Shown piece after piece: positions 1 through 11,664 of a stretch of 64,000 bases of DNA. The notes under the pieces were generated by a model. It was not told the origin of the DNA, did no database searches, and saw nothing but the letters and a program-made list of their open reading frames with translations. A program made the position numbers and the translations under genes. Origin of the DNA: Brugia malayi (lineage: Eukaryota > Nematoda > Chromadorea > Rhabditida > Onchocercidae); assembly GCF_000002995.4 (NCBI RefSeq), contig NW_025062475.1, positions 1,674,001 to 1,738,000 on the forward strand. Direction: 5' to 3'. Every line of letters starts with the position of its first letter. Position 1 is the stretch's first letter.

Positions 1-474
1 ACAGTAACTGAAAATTTCCCTACCTGTGATTTCTATAAACCTATATGGAGAAAAATGAACAGTAAAATAGAAGAAGCGAACTTATTTGTATGATCAGAAG
101 TATGGAGTCAACAGTAATCAATGAAAATTCATACAGTATTGCAACTAAATTTTGCAGTTTGAAAAGAATAAATAAATTTGTGGCACAAATCTCAAAGACA
201 AGCACTTCAAGAAAGGTCAGCTCAAAAGCTTAAAAATCTATTTACCATACATAGAAGACACACTTTAAACAATACTTCGGGACATGTGTGGTAAAGCAAA
301 AAATCTATATTAAATGTCTGAATTGAAATACAGGACACAGAAAATTTAATTCCAAATACACAAATAACATACCGAATTTCTAAGTAAAATGGAAGTTGAA
401 AGCAGAATTCTAGCTTTGAATTAAATGTTCCAAAAAATCTGATTACAACAACTTTCATTTCTTCTTTAGTGTAC

Positions 475-3400
475 TTAAACTTTTGGTGATTCGTGTGACA
501 ATCGCTCCACGTCATTGAAACGCACTGCCGTGCCTCCTCCAGCAGTTGGGATACACTCACCCTAAAAGGAAGAACTTCATTAATAAGTTTTCATTATTAT
601 TATTATGATTTGAAAACAATGATAGAGAATACCGAAACAAAAATTCTTTTTATTATTTAGAGGAATAATTAATATACATCTGGTAACAAATCGCTGAATC
701 AGTAGAAATGTATTGAAATCAGTACTAAACAATAAATGAACAATCTCAGCGAATAAATTTCATGTTTCAAATTCTGAACCACTTGCTTTGTACTTGTAAA
801 TCTTTGAGACATTTGTTATCATTTATTATAACTTTTTACCTTTCAAGTCGCTATATTTTCAAAGGGAGGTTAAAAAAGAACACCTTAACAACTTGTGTAG
901 TGAGACAACCCTCTTTATCAATCTCCTGATGTGTCAGCACATAATTAGAGCATTTTTTCAGTTCTTCCGCACTCAATTTATTTCTAGTTTTAGAAAATTT
1001 CGGCATTCGTGGCTGCAAGATCGTCCCTTCCGGAATACGATTTCGAGGTTGATGATCAATCACTCTACTGTTCGCACTTTTAGATCGTCTGTGAAATCGT
1101 GCATTGTAATAACCGGTGCGAGTTTTTGCTAAAGCCTAGAAACAGACCATTTGGTTATTCGACAGATTCTAGTAAATGTTATAAATATTTTATTTCAAAT
1201 TTGCTCCATCTATTAAAATCATTTTTGTAATCCCAATCAAAACTTGCATTTTGATTCGCAGTTCGTGCTTCCCACTTCTGTCTTGCAAGTGCAACACGGT
1301 GAGGTGTCGACAATTCTTCATTTTGCACGATCTTAAAAATACAACTTACATAACATTATTACTTTAAATGGTGACAATGTTCTCAATTCGATTAGCTGAT
1401 TATTCATCCATAGTAATTAGCATAAATCTTTTTCCTCACAAAATTTTTAGAAAAGAATTCCTCTACATATCCAATTAACAGATTTAATTTTAGAAAATCA
1501 TTACAATCTGTCGCTAAAGTAATGCAATAAGAATTGTAATAAAAAGCTAACCGTGGCATCAACGACCAAATTATCACCATCTACTGTGGCCGCATTATGA
1601 ATATTTTCAATGCTTTTGAAACGCCTAGTTGATGAAACAAGCGGTCTTTCACATATTTCACGTACCTTAAATTTCAACAACATATAAAACTGAAGATCGA
1701 CACAAAATTTCAATCAGCACATCATTCCACTTCCTTGTAAAATCATTTACCTGGTGAAGTGTTTTTTCCTTTTTACGAAGCTGTTCCTGATACAATTTTT
1801 CACGTCGTCTATGTTCCTCCTCTTGATTTAACTTCTCGTTCTCTTCCGATTCACAACGATCCAAACGTTGACGTAAATTCAAGTTTTCATGCTACAAGTG
1901 AACAGTTTTTTTTTTTTTTCTTTTTATGCTGAAGCATTAATTCCAAAAAAAAAAATTAAGCAAAATGAGTTACCCGCATTTGTTTCATCTTATATGTCAA
2001 TGTTGATAAAAGTCGTTCCGTTTCATCCCTCTCCGCTTCAAGTTGTTGAATACGCACTTCTTGTAAATCAACAGTACACAAGGCTCGTTGCAAGTGTTGC
2101 TCCATTTCAGCCGCTGTAGCATATAAGCATTTATCTCTGATATTTTTTTAAATTAAATTGCAAAAAAAAAAAAAAAACAAATTTTCTTAAGTGAATAAAA
2201 ATATGGAGTTATCTAAGCAGCATATCAATAGCACTGACAACAGTATTGTTTAATACGACTGTAAATAAATCTGTTACAATGTCATCTCAGATTAAATCTT
2301 CTGAAAGAAAGAAAAGTAAGAAACAATTGAATGCATGTAAAGCACGGCAAGAAATTACCTCTACGTTCAAATACTGCATGCAAAGAACTATATTCCTGTG
2401 CACTGTGTTGATAATACTCGCGTAACCGAGCAATTGATTCTGCATCCTCTGGGCCGGAAACACTGAACGGTGGTGGTGATGGGAAGGATAACACTGGTTT
2501 TTTCTAAAGACAGAAGATGAAACACACATTTCGAAAACTTGCTATCAAATAATTTAGAAATAGAAATAATAACAATTAAGCTAACCGAGGCATGTATAGG
2601 TCCTAATTCGTTCAACCATTTTAGGAAATCACGACGACTAACTGGGAAACCGGATTCAGACGGTGGCATGATTTCGTTCCCTTCCAAAACTGCAATATCC
2701 TTCGATAGCTGTGCAAAATTTAACACACCCTAAAATGCAAACTGTAGAATAAACAAAGCAGATCTTGTAATCCGAAACTGAAATAGTTTTTAAAGTTATC
2801 GAAGACGATAACAATGTATAAAGCAAAAGAATAAGGTGTAGTAAGCTGCTTACCTGATTCTCATTGAAATCTTCCGGTTTTGGATTCAGACAAATGATCA
2901 TGCGCACTTTTCCAGTTCCTTCGAAAAAATTTTTAAATAGATGTGTTATTTTCGATTCTCTGTACGAAATTGCAACTGCCTTATCACGCAACTGATTGTC
3001 TCTATAATCTTAATTTTTTTTTTTCCTCATCCGAAATATGCTCATAGTTCTGCTTTGGCTTCTTATTTTAGCCAAGATATGATTCTCAAACACTACTATT
3101 ATCAATAGTATTACGATGAAAGTTTAATATTATGATATATTATCAAGGACTTCGTTGTTGAATTCATGCAAAAATTTTGGAATGTACATTCGGGTAGCTT
3201 TACCCACACAACTGAGTACAGTATTTAGATTTTCTAATATGCTTAAGACAATGAATATTTAAGTAATAACATCTTTCTGTAAAAGTTTGTCACTTACCGC
3301 AATTTCTCAAAGCACTGACGAAGAACTGAAAGTCCTTGATTTATTTTGCCGCTTTCAATAAGGCGTGCTCCTTCATTTCCTGTCCTTTTTGTTCGTTCTG

Positions 3401-6025
3401 ACCCAGCCAGGTCAACTAGTGATAACTGGCTAACATGTATCTATGAAAAACATTTTATCTACTCCGATAACATTCAAGATGTCTTATATATATATATATA
3501 GGTTTCTATACTATATGAATTAAATACCTTAGTAGGATCCGTATCAGGATAACACGTATTTAGAAGACAAGGAGCCATTACCACACGAATGTTAAATATA
3601 GAGTGTGATCGACTACTCTGTTTATTCAATAACGTATCACCAACACGACGTCTTTCTTGTCCTGAAAAATGAGAATCAATATTATCAAAATTATTCATCG
3701 TTCAATGCGATACATCTTTAGCTATTAACACCATTAAATTTCGGGCAAGTTGACAGAATTAGATGAAGTACAGAATTATATACTAATAATAAATTTTTGT
3801 AATATACTACCAAAAAACCTTTTTACTTAATTCACAGAATGATAAAATTATCTACAAATTAAATGTAAAGGTAAGAAGCAAGAGAAAAAATGAGAAAAAG
3901 TTTCGGAAGATTATGCTTTTTGAACTTTGATTTTGCTTAAATGTCACAATTCTACTAGCAACAAAAAGTGTTTCGAAGCGAAGAATTGAATTCGATTGAG
4001 AGATCTGTATATTAGGTTGAACAATGGCTTACATATGCAGCATAAAAATATGCAAATATATGATCTAATTAAAACCATTTACCTCGGTAAAACTGTTCTA
4101 ATGCTTCATCACTTGAATCCACTTCAACTTCAGTTGTATTACCCACGTAAAACATGTTATTGGCACCCAGTTTGATATCCTTACCAGACAGTGTCCTAGA
4201 AACTGATGATTTGAAATTTATCAATAATTGATAAGCCAAAAAGAAAAAAACAATACCTAGTCAAGTTGTGATGAGCGACTTCATTTTCATATCTATACAT
4301 AAAACGTTTCTTTCTTTTCTCCCTTTCAGTATAGTAAATGATAAGGACAATAGAAGTTCATCCTTCCTCAATTGTCAGTGACACACTATAAAAAATTAAA
4401 GCAAAATTTACCTAGTACCATCTGCTTTGAGTAGCGGTTCTTCAAGAAGATCGTAACAAACTTCATTATAAATTTCAATATATGAAACGAATACTGCACA
4501 AGCCAAATCTGGATTAGCACCGCTAACCTAAATCTTTCTTATATGATTTGAACAAAAAGCATATCGGAATATTTTAGAGATATTATCAGGATAATAACAC
4601 TAAAACCATCTTTTGACTAAAACATATCTTTTTTTAAAGATCATTGTTTAAAAATCGTTGATGTAATAGAATTAGAAACTTCGTCAAAAGAGTGTTGTAT
4701 GAAATCAAAAATCACCCTTCGACGTTCAACATAGCGATTTGCTAATTCAATTCCATTATCGGAATGTTCGAGTTCTAAGCGTCGTCGTGCAAGTGCTGAT
4801 TCAAACTCATCACGCACATTAAAACCATTACGCCCATCTGGTTTGAAAACACATTTATCTACGCGGTTGATCAAAGAATTGAATATGACATCGAGAGTAC
4901 GTGGAAGAATTCCAATCGACTCTTCCTATAAAAGCTACTTTGAAACATTTCAATGAGCAGTTAGATTTCTAAACACTGAAATGAAAAGAAACCGATGTTT
5001 TTCAAGGAGCTAATCGACGAACATTTGAAACACCATTGAAGTTAAGTACAGCACTAAGATATCAGAGCTCAACATGTGCTAATCTCATAGTAACATAAGA
5101 AATAATACAGTAAGAATTTGGTTTTTATACTGGAATGAAAAGTTAAAGCAATCACTTCAGTATTTCCGGTCATTGTGTAAGTTTTACCACTTCCAGTTAC
5201 TCCATAAGTGAAAAGTAGTGAATTCTTTCCGCGGATCAGATTTTCGATCAAATCCAAAGCAGTACGTTCAAACACGACCCGCTGACTATCACTGTCGTCA
5301 AAGACATATGAAAATTCGTAAGTAGCTTCCAACTGCAAATTATTTGGCTAAAGTTCATGTGATGCATCTAAATACTTGTGAACAGAAAGCAGCTAGATAG
5401 CTATCGAACTACAACTTACTGTGCAAACAAAAGTTTGATTAAAAAATCAGTTTTGCTGCTACAGATTAAGAAAAACGTCAACAGCCTAGACACATAATAC
5501 AGCTCAGAACATAGAAACCCACATATCATATTCCTTTCATTTTAACAACAGCTGGTCTAATTAAAAACAGAGATTAGGAAAAAGAAAATCTTTTTGTTAC
5601 CGGCACACCGTTCCTGGACTGTATAGAAGCAGGTTGAACAAATCGAACATGCTCATCATCGATTGGTATCACGCAAGGATCATTTCCTTTATATGGACAT
5701 AAACGACAAACTACTTCCACATTTTCTTTATGATCCGTCCGTTTACCTCCTCGCCGTGAAGGTGTTCCAGGACGTCTAAAATATTTAACCAATTGCTTTT
5801 AATAAACAAATAACTCATGAGAAGACTTCCTCTTCTTACACATTTCTAGTTTCTCCTCCCTACCAAATAAACTTTTCCGAAAACAACCCATCTCGAAGAA
5901 TTTCAAATACATATACCTACGAAAACCTACCCTACCTTTTTTTAAAACTTCTTTAGTTGAAGTGAAATTAAAATATGCATCTTCAATAAATAAATCAAGA
6001 AAACATACTTCCGTGAATTCACCAT
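475..6025 (-). CDS. zen-4: Kinesin-6 motor protein ZEN-4 / KIF23 (MKLP1)
   Basis: Plus-end microtubule motor of the centralspindlin complex, which with a CYK-4-type RhoGAP builds the central spindle for cytokinesis (family knowledge). My exons: 6025-6009, 5775-5601, 5332-5156, 4925-4716, 4527-4412, 4195-4083, 3661-3528, 3440-3298, 3001-2854, 2729-2586, 2503-2359, 2134-1974, 1891-1751, 1665-1552, 1331-1248, 1135-884, 561-475; 786 aa, close to C. elegans ZEN-4. The P-loop GVTGSGKT lies near residues 108-115, followed by switch [10 protein letters not shown] and switch II DLAGSER, then [11 protein letters not shown] typical of MKLP1. A charged coiled-coil segment is encoded at 1751-2134. The C-terminal exons match the MKLP1 tail ([20 protein letters not shown]). 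The tiny 17-nt first exon (MVNSRK) joins in phase and sits 5 nt after a TTCTTAG acceptor, so trans-splicing is likely. The intron after 1248 needs either a GC donor or a shifted GT/AG pair. Identity is very secure; exon 1 is less so. Confidence 0.93.
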
Positions 6026-9000
6026 TCAGTCTAAGAACTTTCGGCAAATTGTTAGAATGTTTTTACTGAAAAAATACCTAAAAAGAGGTATAACTGAATA
6101 ATACTTGTCCATTATTAATAAAGACAAAAAATCTCAGATCCAATTACTTTATTATTCCATTATTCCTCATAAATTTTATTCTACTATTCCATGTTTGCAT
6201 TTCACATCTCACAATTATGCAATAATTTTTCATTGCAAATGATGATATAATAGCCTGATCATTATCGAATATTAAAAAAGTCTTTAACCGATAACAATAA
6301 CATATTCTCTCGCATCACACCAATCATCACGATAGTCATATGAGGATTATTCGTTTAAAAAGATATAAGTACAGAAGCTATCATTAATACCTATACATAT
6401 ATGACTACTTCTTTTGCTTTTCATGTAAAAGCAAACGAAGAAAAAGCCAAGGCGTACGTGGGATACATCACGTAAAACCTCACGTATCCATCTCTCTCCC
6501 TTTCTGTTTCCACGCAAATTAAACAAATCACCGTATCATATAAATTTGAATCTCATCTTCTAGCGCTTAATATCGTAATCGTTCGATTACAAATCAGAAT
6601 TTCGTTGCGAAACCAATCAAAGGGTTAATTAGTATGAATTAAACTAAACGAACAGATGGATGGATGGCGATTATTTGTTTGTTTACTTGGCAGAATTGAT
6701 GTTTTTTTTTTTTTTTTTCTTTCTTCATTTATATAAATTTCAGGAAATCCCGGGATTTCCTGAAATAATTTTTTCTTTTTATTTCTCTTTTTACAATTTT
6801 GTTTGAAAGTATATTCTGAAATAATTGCTAAAAAAATTAGATTATAAGAAAAATGATTTATCTAAACCAAAAATTAAATATATTGAAATGAAAGATAGCA
6901 ATTATCTCATATTGTCACATAATTTTTGATATTTTGTAATTTTACATTTTGTAAGATTTCGAAAAAAAAAAAAAGTAACCAATAAATTTTGATTTGAATT
7001 TGTTACAATAATTCAATGATAGACAAATGCTTCAAGTATTGCATTCTCTATGAAAAGATATTTTGAAAAAAAAACTTAAAATTTTTCAAATTTTTGAAAA
7101 AAATCAAAAAAAAAGTTTCCAAACAAAATTTGCAATTATATTTATTACATATTGCTAAAAAAAAAAACAAATATTATCAATTGTTTTTTAGATTTATTTT
7201 CATTTTCATTTTCTTTTTTCATAAATTAAACGCAATGAAATAATTAAAAAATTTTTTACATTTCTAAAAATAATTATTTAATATTCAATTATTTCAAATA
7301 TTTCATTTTATATAATCATTTCCTTAATGTATGTGCAATATTTGCGTATTCATCAAAATTTTTGACTTCTATAAGAAATGCACAAAAAATTTAATTATTA
7401 CTTTTGATTAGATAATTTTGATAAATCATTTTTTTTTTTTTGTTTTCATTTGAAAACAACATAAATTATATAAATGAAATTTCAATTTGGAATGAATTAT
7501 TGAAAAAGTGCACCTATCATTGGATATTAAATTCCTAGTGGATTAATCCAAAATTGCAATTATATTTCAGTTCTCAGTTAAACATTTTACAATACTCTTA
7601 GAGAAAGAACAGATTGAATTGATTAAATTAATATTTGAATATGTAAAGTAATCAAAATTCAATTGTACGATTTTATTGATAAAACTGTGAAATAATGTTT
7701 AAATGATACATTTAAATGAAACTTATTTTGACATGCATATAAATTGCTGCTTTCTAAAAAAATTACAATTCATCCAATTGAAATTTGATATCTTATTTTC
7801 ATTTTTTTTTTTACAAAATATTGTTTTAATTCTTGACAAATAATTTTTAATTAATTGCAATTGTTGATCACAATTTGAAAATTTGCAAACACAATAACAA
7901 TTAGAGTTACAAAATTTAATTAAAAATTTTTTATGATAAAAGAAGTTAACTGATTTTTTTTTTTTTTTTTTTTTGCATTTATTATTTTTATCTTTTGTTA
8001 TAAAATGATTTAAAAAATAAAAATAAATAATTAATTCAAGAAAGAATAAATGTTTTTTTCTTATTAGAATTTCAAAAATATTCTAAAAGATAAACGATAA
8101 TATCTAACATTAAAATGCACCATATGTTTAAATTTATTTAAACATATGATAAACAGAATTAGTAAATTGGCAAAATGAAATTAATGAATTATTATTATAT
8201 TATATATCAAATGCAATGATATAATAACTACACACATAAATATTTATGAAAAAGATTTGATAATTATTTGATAATTTTAGTTTTCATTTTTTATAATCAT
8301 TTCAAAAAAAAGGAAAGAATATTTTAATAATAGATGCAAATTTCTCTTGCTAATCAATTACTGATATTTAAATATAATTAATTACTGATATTTAAATATA
8401 ACTTCCTAAATTAATATTTCAAGTAGTTATTATTAGGAAAATTTGAAAAACATCTTTTTATTGAATGATTATTAAACTAAAGAAAAAAGAAATGCAGTTA
8501 AAAATATTTGTTTTTGATTATATTTCCTCAATAAGTGTTAATTAAGGAATTTCATTTGTTGAGAAAATTTTTTTCACAACAATTAAAATTGATACAAATC
8601 GATTTTTTCTTTTTTTTTTTTTTTTTAATTTGTAATTCTGAAGCAACTTAATTGAATAAAAATATTTTTGTTGCAGAATAACTCAGAAATATCATAAAAG
8701 TAAAAGTGAATTGATATAACAATTTTTTTTTTTTTTTGTAAGTTTACTTAAAGTAAGTAAATGTTTAGAGACGGAACTGATCAGCTTAAACTATTTATGG
8801 ATGGATATGATGATAAGATGATCAGAAATGTTATATGATAAGATAAGATAATGAAAAATATCAATTAGTCAAATGAATTAGTCAGAAACTGATAAGATTG
8901 AATGATCAATCATTCGTTGTTTAACACTGTCTGATCAATCAATCAAACAATCAATCATTTTGATGATTTAGATCAAAGCTGATTATGATCACTGATTGAC

Positions 9001-9100
9001 AAGATAAAATAAAGATGGAAAAAGAAAATAATTCAGTATAATCAATGTTAACCTAAAAAATACAACAAATATTTGAATAAAAATTTAGTTTATTTATTAT
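6026..9100. other. AT-rich intergenic region upstream of zen-4
   Basis: I see no coding frame with splice logic here. The part nearest zen-4 (about 6300-6700) is less AT-rich and contains ACGT-core motifs, including GCGTACGTGG at 6452-6461 and CACGTA repeats at about 6469-6486; this is the likely promoter. Beyond 6770 it is nearly pure A/T with homopolymers up to about 18 T, and a 13-bp inverted repeat at 8121-8148. The stretch 8800-9010 is rich in GATAAG and GATCA words. Confidence 0.6.
6737..6766. repeat. Perfect 30-bp palindrome with CCCGGG centre
   Basis: Each half (ATTTCAGGAAATCCC) is the exact reverse complement of the other with no spacer. It stands about 710 bp upstream of the zen-4 ATG and its CCCGGG core contrasts with the AT-rich surroundings. 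It could form a cruciform or be a dimeric protein-binding site; function unknown. Confidence 0.85.
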
Positions 9101-9196
9101 TTGGTGTTTATTATTATTATTTATTATTTGGTGTTTATTATTATTTATTATTTGGTGTTTATTATTATTTATTATTTTTTTTTTTTTTTTTTTTTT

Positions 9197-9240
<44 letters not shown>

Positions 9241-9652
9241 TTTTGTTTATTATTATTTATTATTTGGTGTTTATTATTATTTATTATTTGGTGTTTATTA
9301 TTATTTATTATTTGGTGTTTATTATTTATTATTTGGTGTTTATTATTATTTATTATTATTAATTATTTGGGTTTATTATTATTTATTATTGGTGTTTATT
9401 ATTATTTATTATTTGGTGTTTATTATTATTTATTATTTGTGTTTATTATTATTTATTATTTGGTTTATTATTATTTATTATTTTTATTATTATTTATTAT
9501 TTGGTGTTTATTATTATTTATTATTTGGTGTTTATTATTATTTATTATTTGGCGTTTATTATTATTTATTATTTGGTGTTTATTATTATTTATTATTTGG
9601 CGTTTATTATTATTTATTTTTTGGTGTTTATTATTATTTATTATTTGGCGAA
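9101..9652. repeat. Tandem repeat, about 24-bp unit, split by a poly-T tract
   Basis: Units of the form GGTGTTTATTATTATTTATT plus ATTT are repeated about 20 times, with shortened variants. An interruption at 9173-9240 is almost pure T. The array ends about 48 bp from the stop codon of the C-type lectin gene on the other strand, so it lies in or just beyond that gene's 3' UTR. Long open frames read through it are low-complexity artefacts. Confidence 0.85.
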
Positions 9653-9699
9653 TCAGTGACATTCAATATTCTGCGACATTATATTTTAGCGTTAATATT

Positions 9700-11664
9700 T
9701 TATGCAAATGCTTGTTTTTTACAAACAAAATGTGACACAGTGTTACTTTTACAATCTTCTGAAATCCATGAACCATTTGTTAGTAGTATAGCACAGTGCT
9801 GGGATGGATTACGAAGTGAAAGTTTTGAAAATGACAGAGTTGTACCATCGGTCCAATGCCATGTTGTATGGACATCATCGTAAGCAAGACCAATCCATGC
9901 AGATTGCCAGCCAAAAAATGCTAATGTACCTGGGAATAATGTTGGTAAATTTTTGAAGATAAATCATTTAATTAATATTTGTTAAGAAAAATTTTCTTTT
10001 TTTTTTTTTTTTTTTTCCATTGTAAAATATTCAAATAGGAAAAAATTAATCGAACAGAAATAAAAAGTTGAAAAAGTAGCAAAAAAAAAAAAAAAAAAAA
10101 AAAAAAAGGAATGAAAATGTATTTATTATTTTAGAATATAAAAAGTGCAAAAGTTTATTTAGTATTTAAATGTAATTTTTTGTAAAATTTTCTTTTTTTT
10201 ATTTACTAAATTTAAAAATAAATTTAATTTTTTAAATTATACTTTGTAAATCATAATTTTCATCATTCGAATGAATGGATACTAAATCAGATGAACCACC
10301 ATTTATATCACTGTACGAACGACATTTTTCACGTGCGCTTTTTTGTGTCAACATGGTTAATTCATCAGTGTCATCGTCAATGCTTGCAACGTACTGAAAA
10401 AATAATTAGTAATTAGTACCTAAAATATTTTTTTTTAATTAAAATAAACAGTAGATAGTAATTAATTAATTAATTAAAATATTAAATAGCAATTAAAATA
10501 AGTAGTAATTAATATCTATAAAAATTCTATTACATTGCTCATTATTTCTCATACTAATAATTGATTGCATACAAATATTGTAAATAAATTTCCTAAAATT
10601 AAAAAAAAAAGGAGGAAATATCATACCTTATAGCAATATGGTACTTTTATTTTCAATGATTGATTATAAAGATAAATTGGTCCATCCCATTCAAAATCTC
10701 GACATACTTCAAAAAAAAAAAAAAAAAAAGAGCAAAAATATTTTTAAAAGTAAATTTTGGCTTAAATGATTTAGTTTTTATTAAATTAACTAAAATATTA
10801 ACACTAACATTTTTCAGTTTGATGTTGTGATGATAACAGTTGATGATTATCACTGTTATCATTGATAGTGTGATGTTCAATAGCAATTGCTGGATGTTTT
10901 GAGATGGTTGATGGAAAAAGTGAGCTTTCCTCTAATTTATGTTCAAAATTAAATGAATCACTCTGCTGCACTAGACCTGCTTTCATTTCAGCCATTGCTG
11001 TTTTTAAATAATCTATTGGTAAACAATTTGCTGGCAAATTGTTTACCAATAGATTATTTGATGCTGATGAGGTTGATGATAGAGAATTACGCTTCTGCCT
11101 ATAAAATTTTGTATAAAATGGTAAATGATAATTAGTTGAAATAAATATTTGCATAATATTTATTTTATAACTAATATTTATACAATCTTATCAATAATTA
11201 GATGAATTAAGACAAAATATATTAAAATTTAATGGAAATTAAATTTAAATTAGATTAGTAAAACAATTAAATAATATCAATAATTTATCAATTAAAAAAA
11301 AAAAAAAAAACCTCAATATTCTTATTATTATTATGAAAAAAAAAAATTATTATAAACTAATATTTATACAATTTTATCATTTAATAATTTACAGATTATA
11401 AACTTGGCTCATTAATCTAATATTCTTAATGAATTATATTTGAAAAAATGCTAGAATATTTCACCTTGCAACTGGAAAACATTGAATATTTGGTGCAATG
11501 GTTGTTGTCGGTGTACGAGGATTATAGGTGCTTGGATGTGATTTTGGTTTTGTCACCGCACTGGTTGCTAAACATCCATTACAGCGTTGTATTAATTCGA
11601 GAATATGAAACCAAATGGTTGATAGTAAAATATGCAACCAAATAGATGATAGTTGATAAAACAT
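9700..11664 (-). CDS. Secreted C-type lectin-domain protein
   Basis: Five exons (11664-11465, 11098-10809, 10706-10627, 10393-10243, 9929-9700) join in phase to 316 aa. The start is a true ATG with no AG upstream in the exon, and the first about 27 residues are hydrophobic, resembling a signal peptide or anchor. A Ser/Asn/Pro-rich linker of roughly 130 residues follows, then a C-terminal C-type lectin fold: [44 protein letters not shown] and the final HFVCKK give the expected paired cysteines and WIGL motif. The calcium/sugar motifs EPN or QPD and WND are not evident (NPS and SWISEDC stand in their place), so classical carbohydrate binding is doubtful. Nematode CTLs are commonly secreted and used in host or microbe contact; the role here is inferred only. 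The linker carries an exact inverted repeat. No specific ortholog recognised. Confidence 0.85.
11006..11059. repeat. Perfect 25-bp inverted repeat inside lectin exon 2
   Basis: The arms at 11006-11030 and 11035-11059 are exact reverse complements around a 4-nt CTGG spacer. Both arms are translated: the segment reads [20 protein letters not shown] on the minus strand. An RNA hairpin of 25 bp in the mRNA is expected. Confidence 0.9.

Noticed and set aside
5799..6047. 82-codon minus-strand open frame upstream of zen-4
   Set aside because: It overlaps the small zen-4 first exon and first intron in another register and resembles nothing; only the 17-nt exon fits.
8121..8148. 13-bp inverted repeat CATATGTTTAAAT
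   Set aside because: Pure-A/T-like palindromes of this length are common in such DNA; kept only as a note.
9073..9883. Long plus-strand open frames rich in Leu/Phe/Tyr
   Set aside because: They are translations of the TTTATT-type tandem repeat and the antisense of the lectin's last exon, with no gene-like signals.
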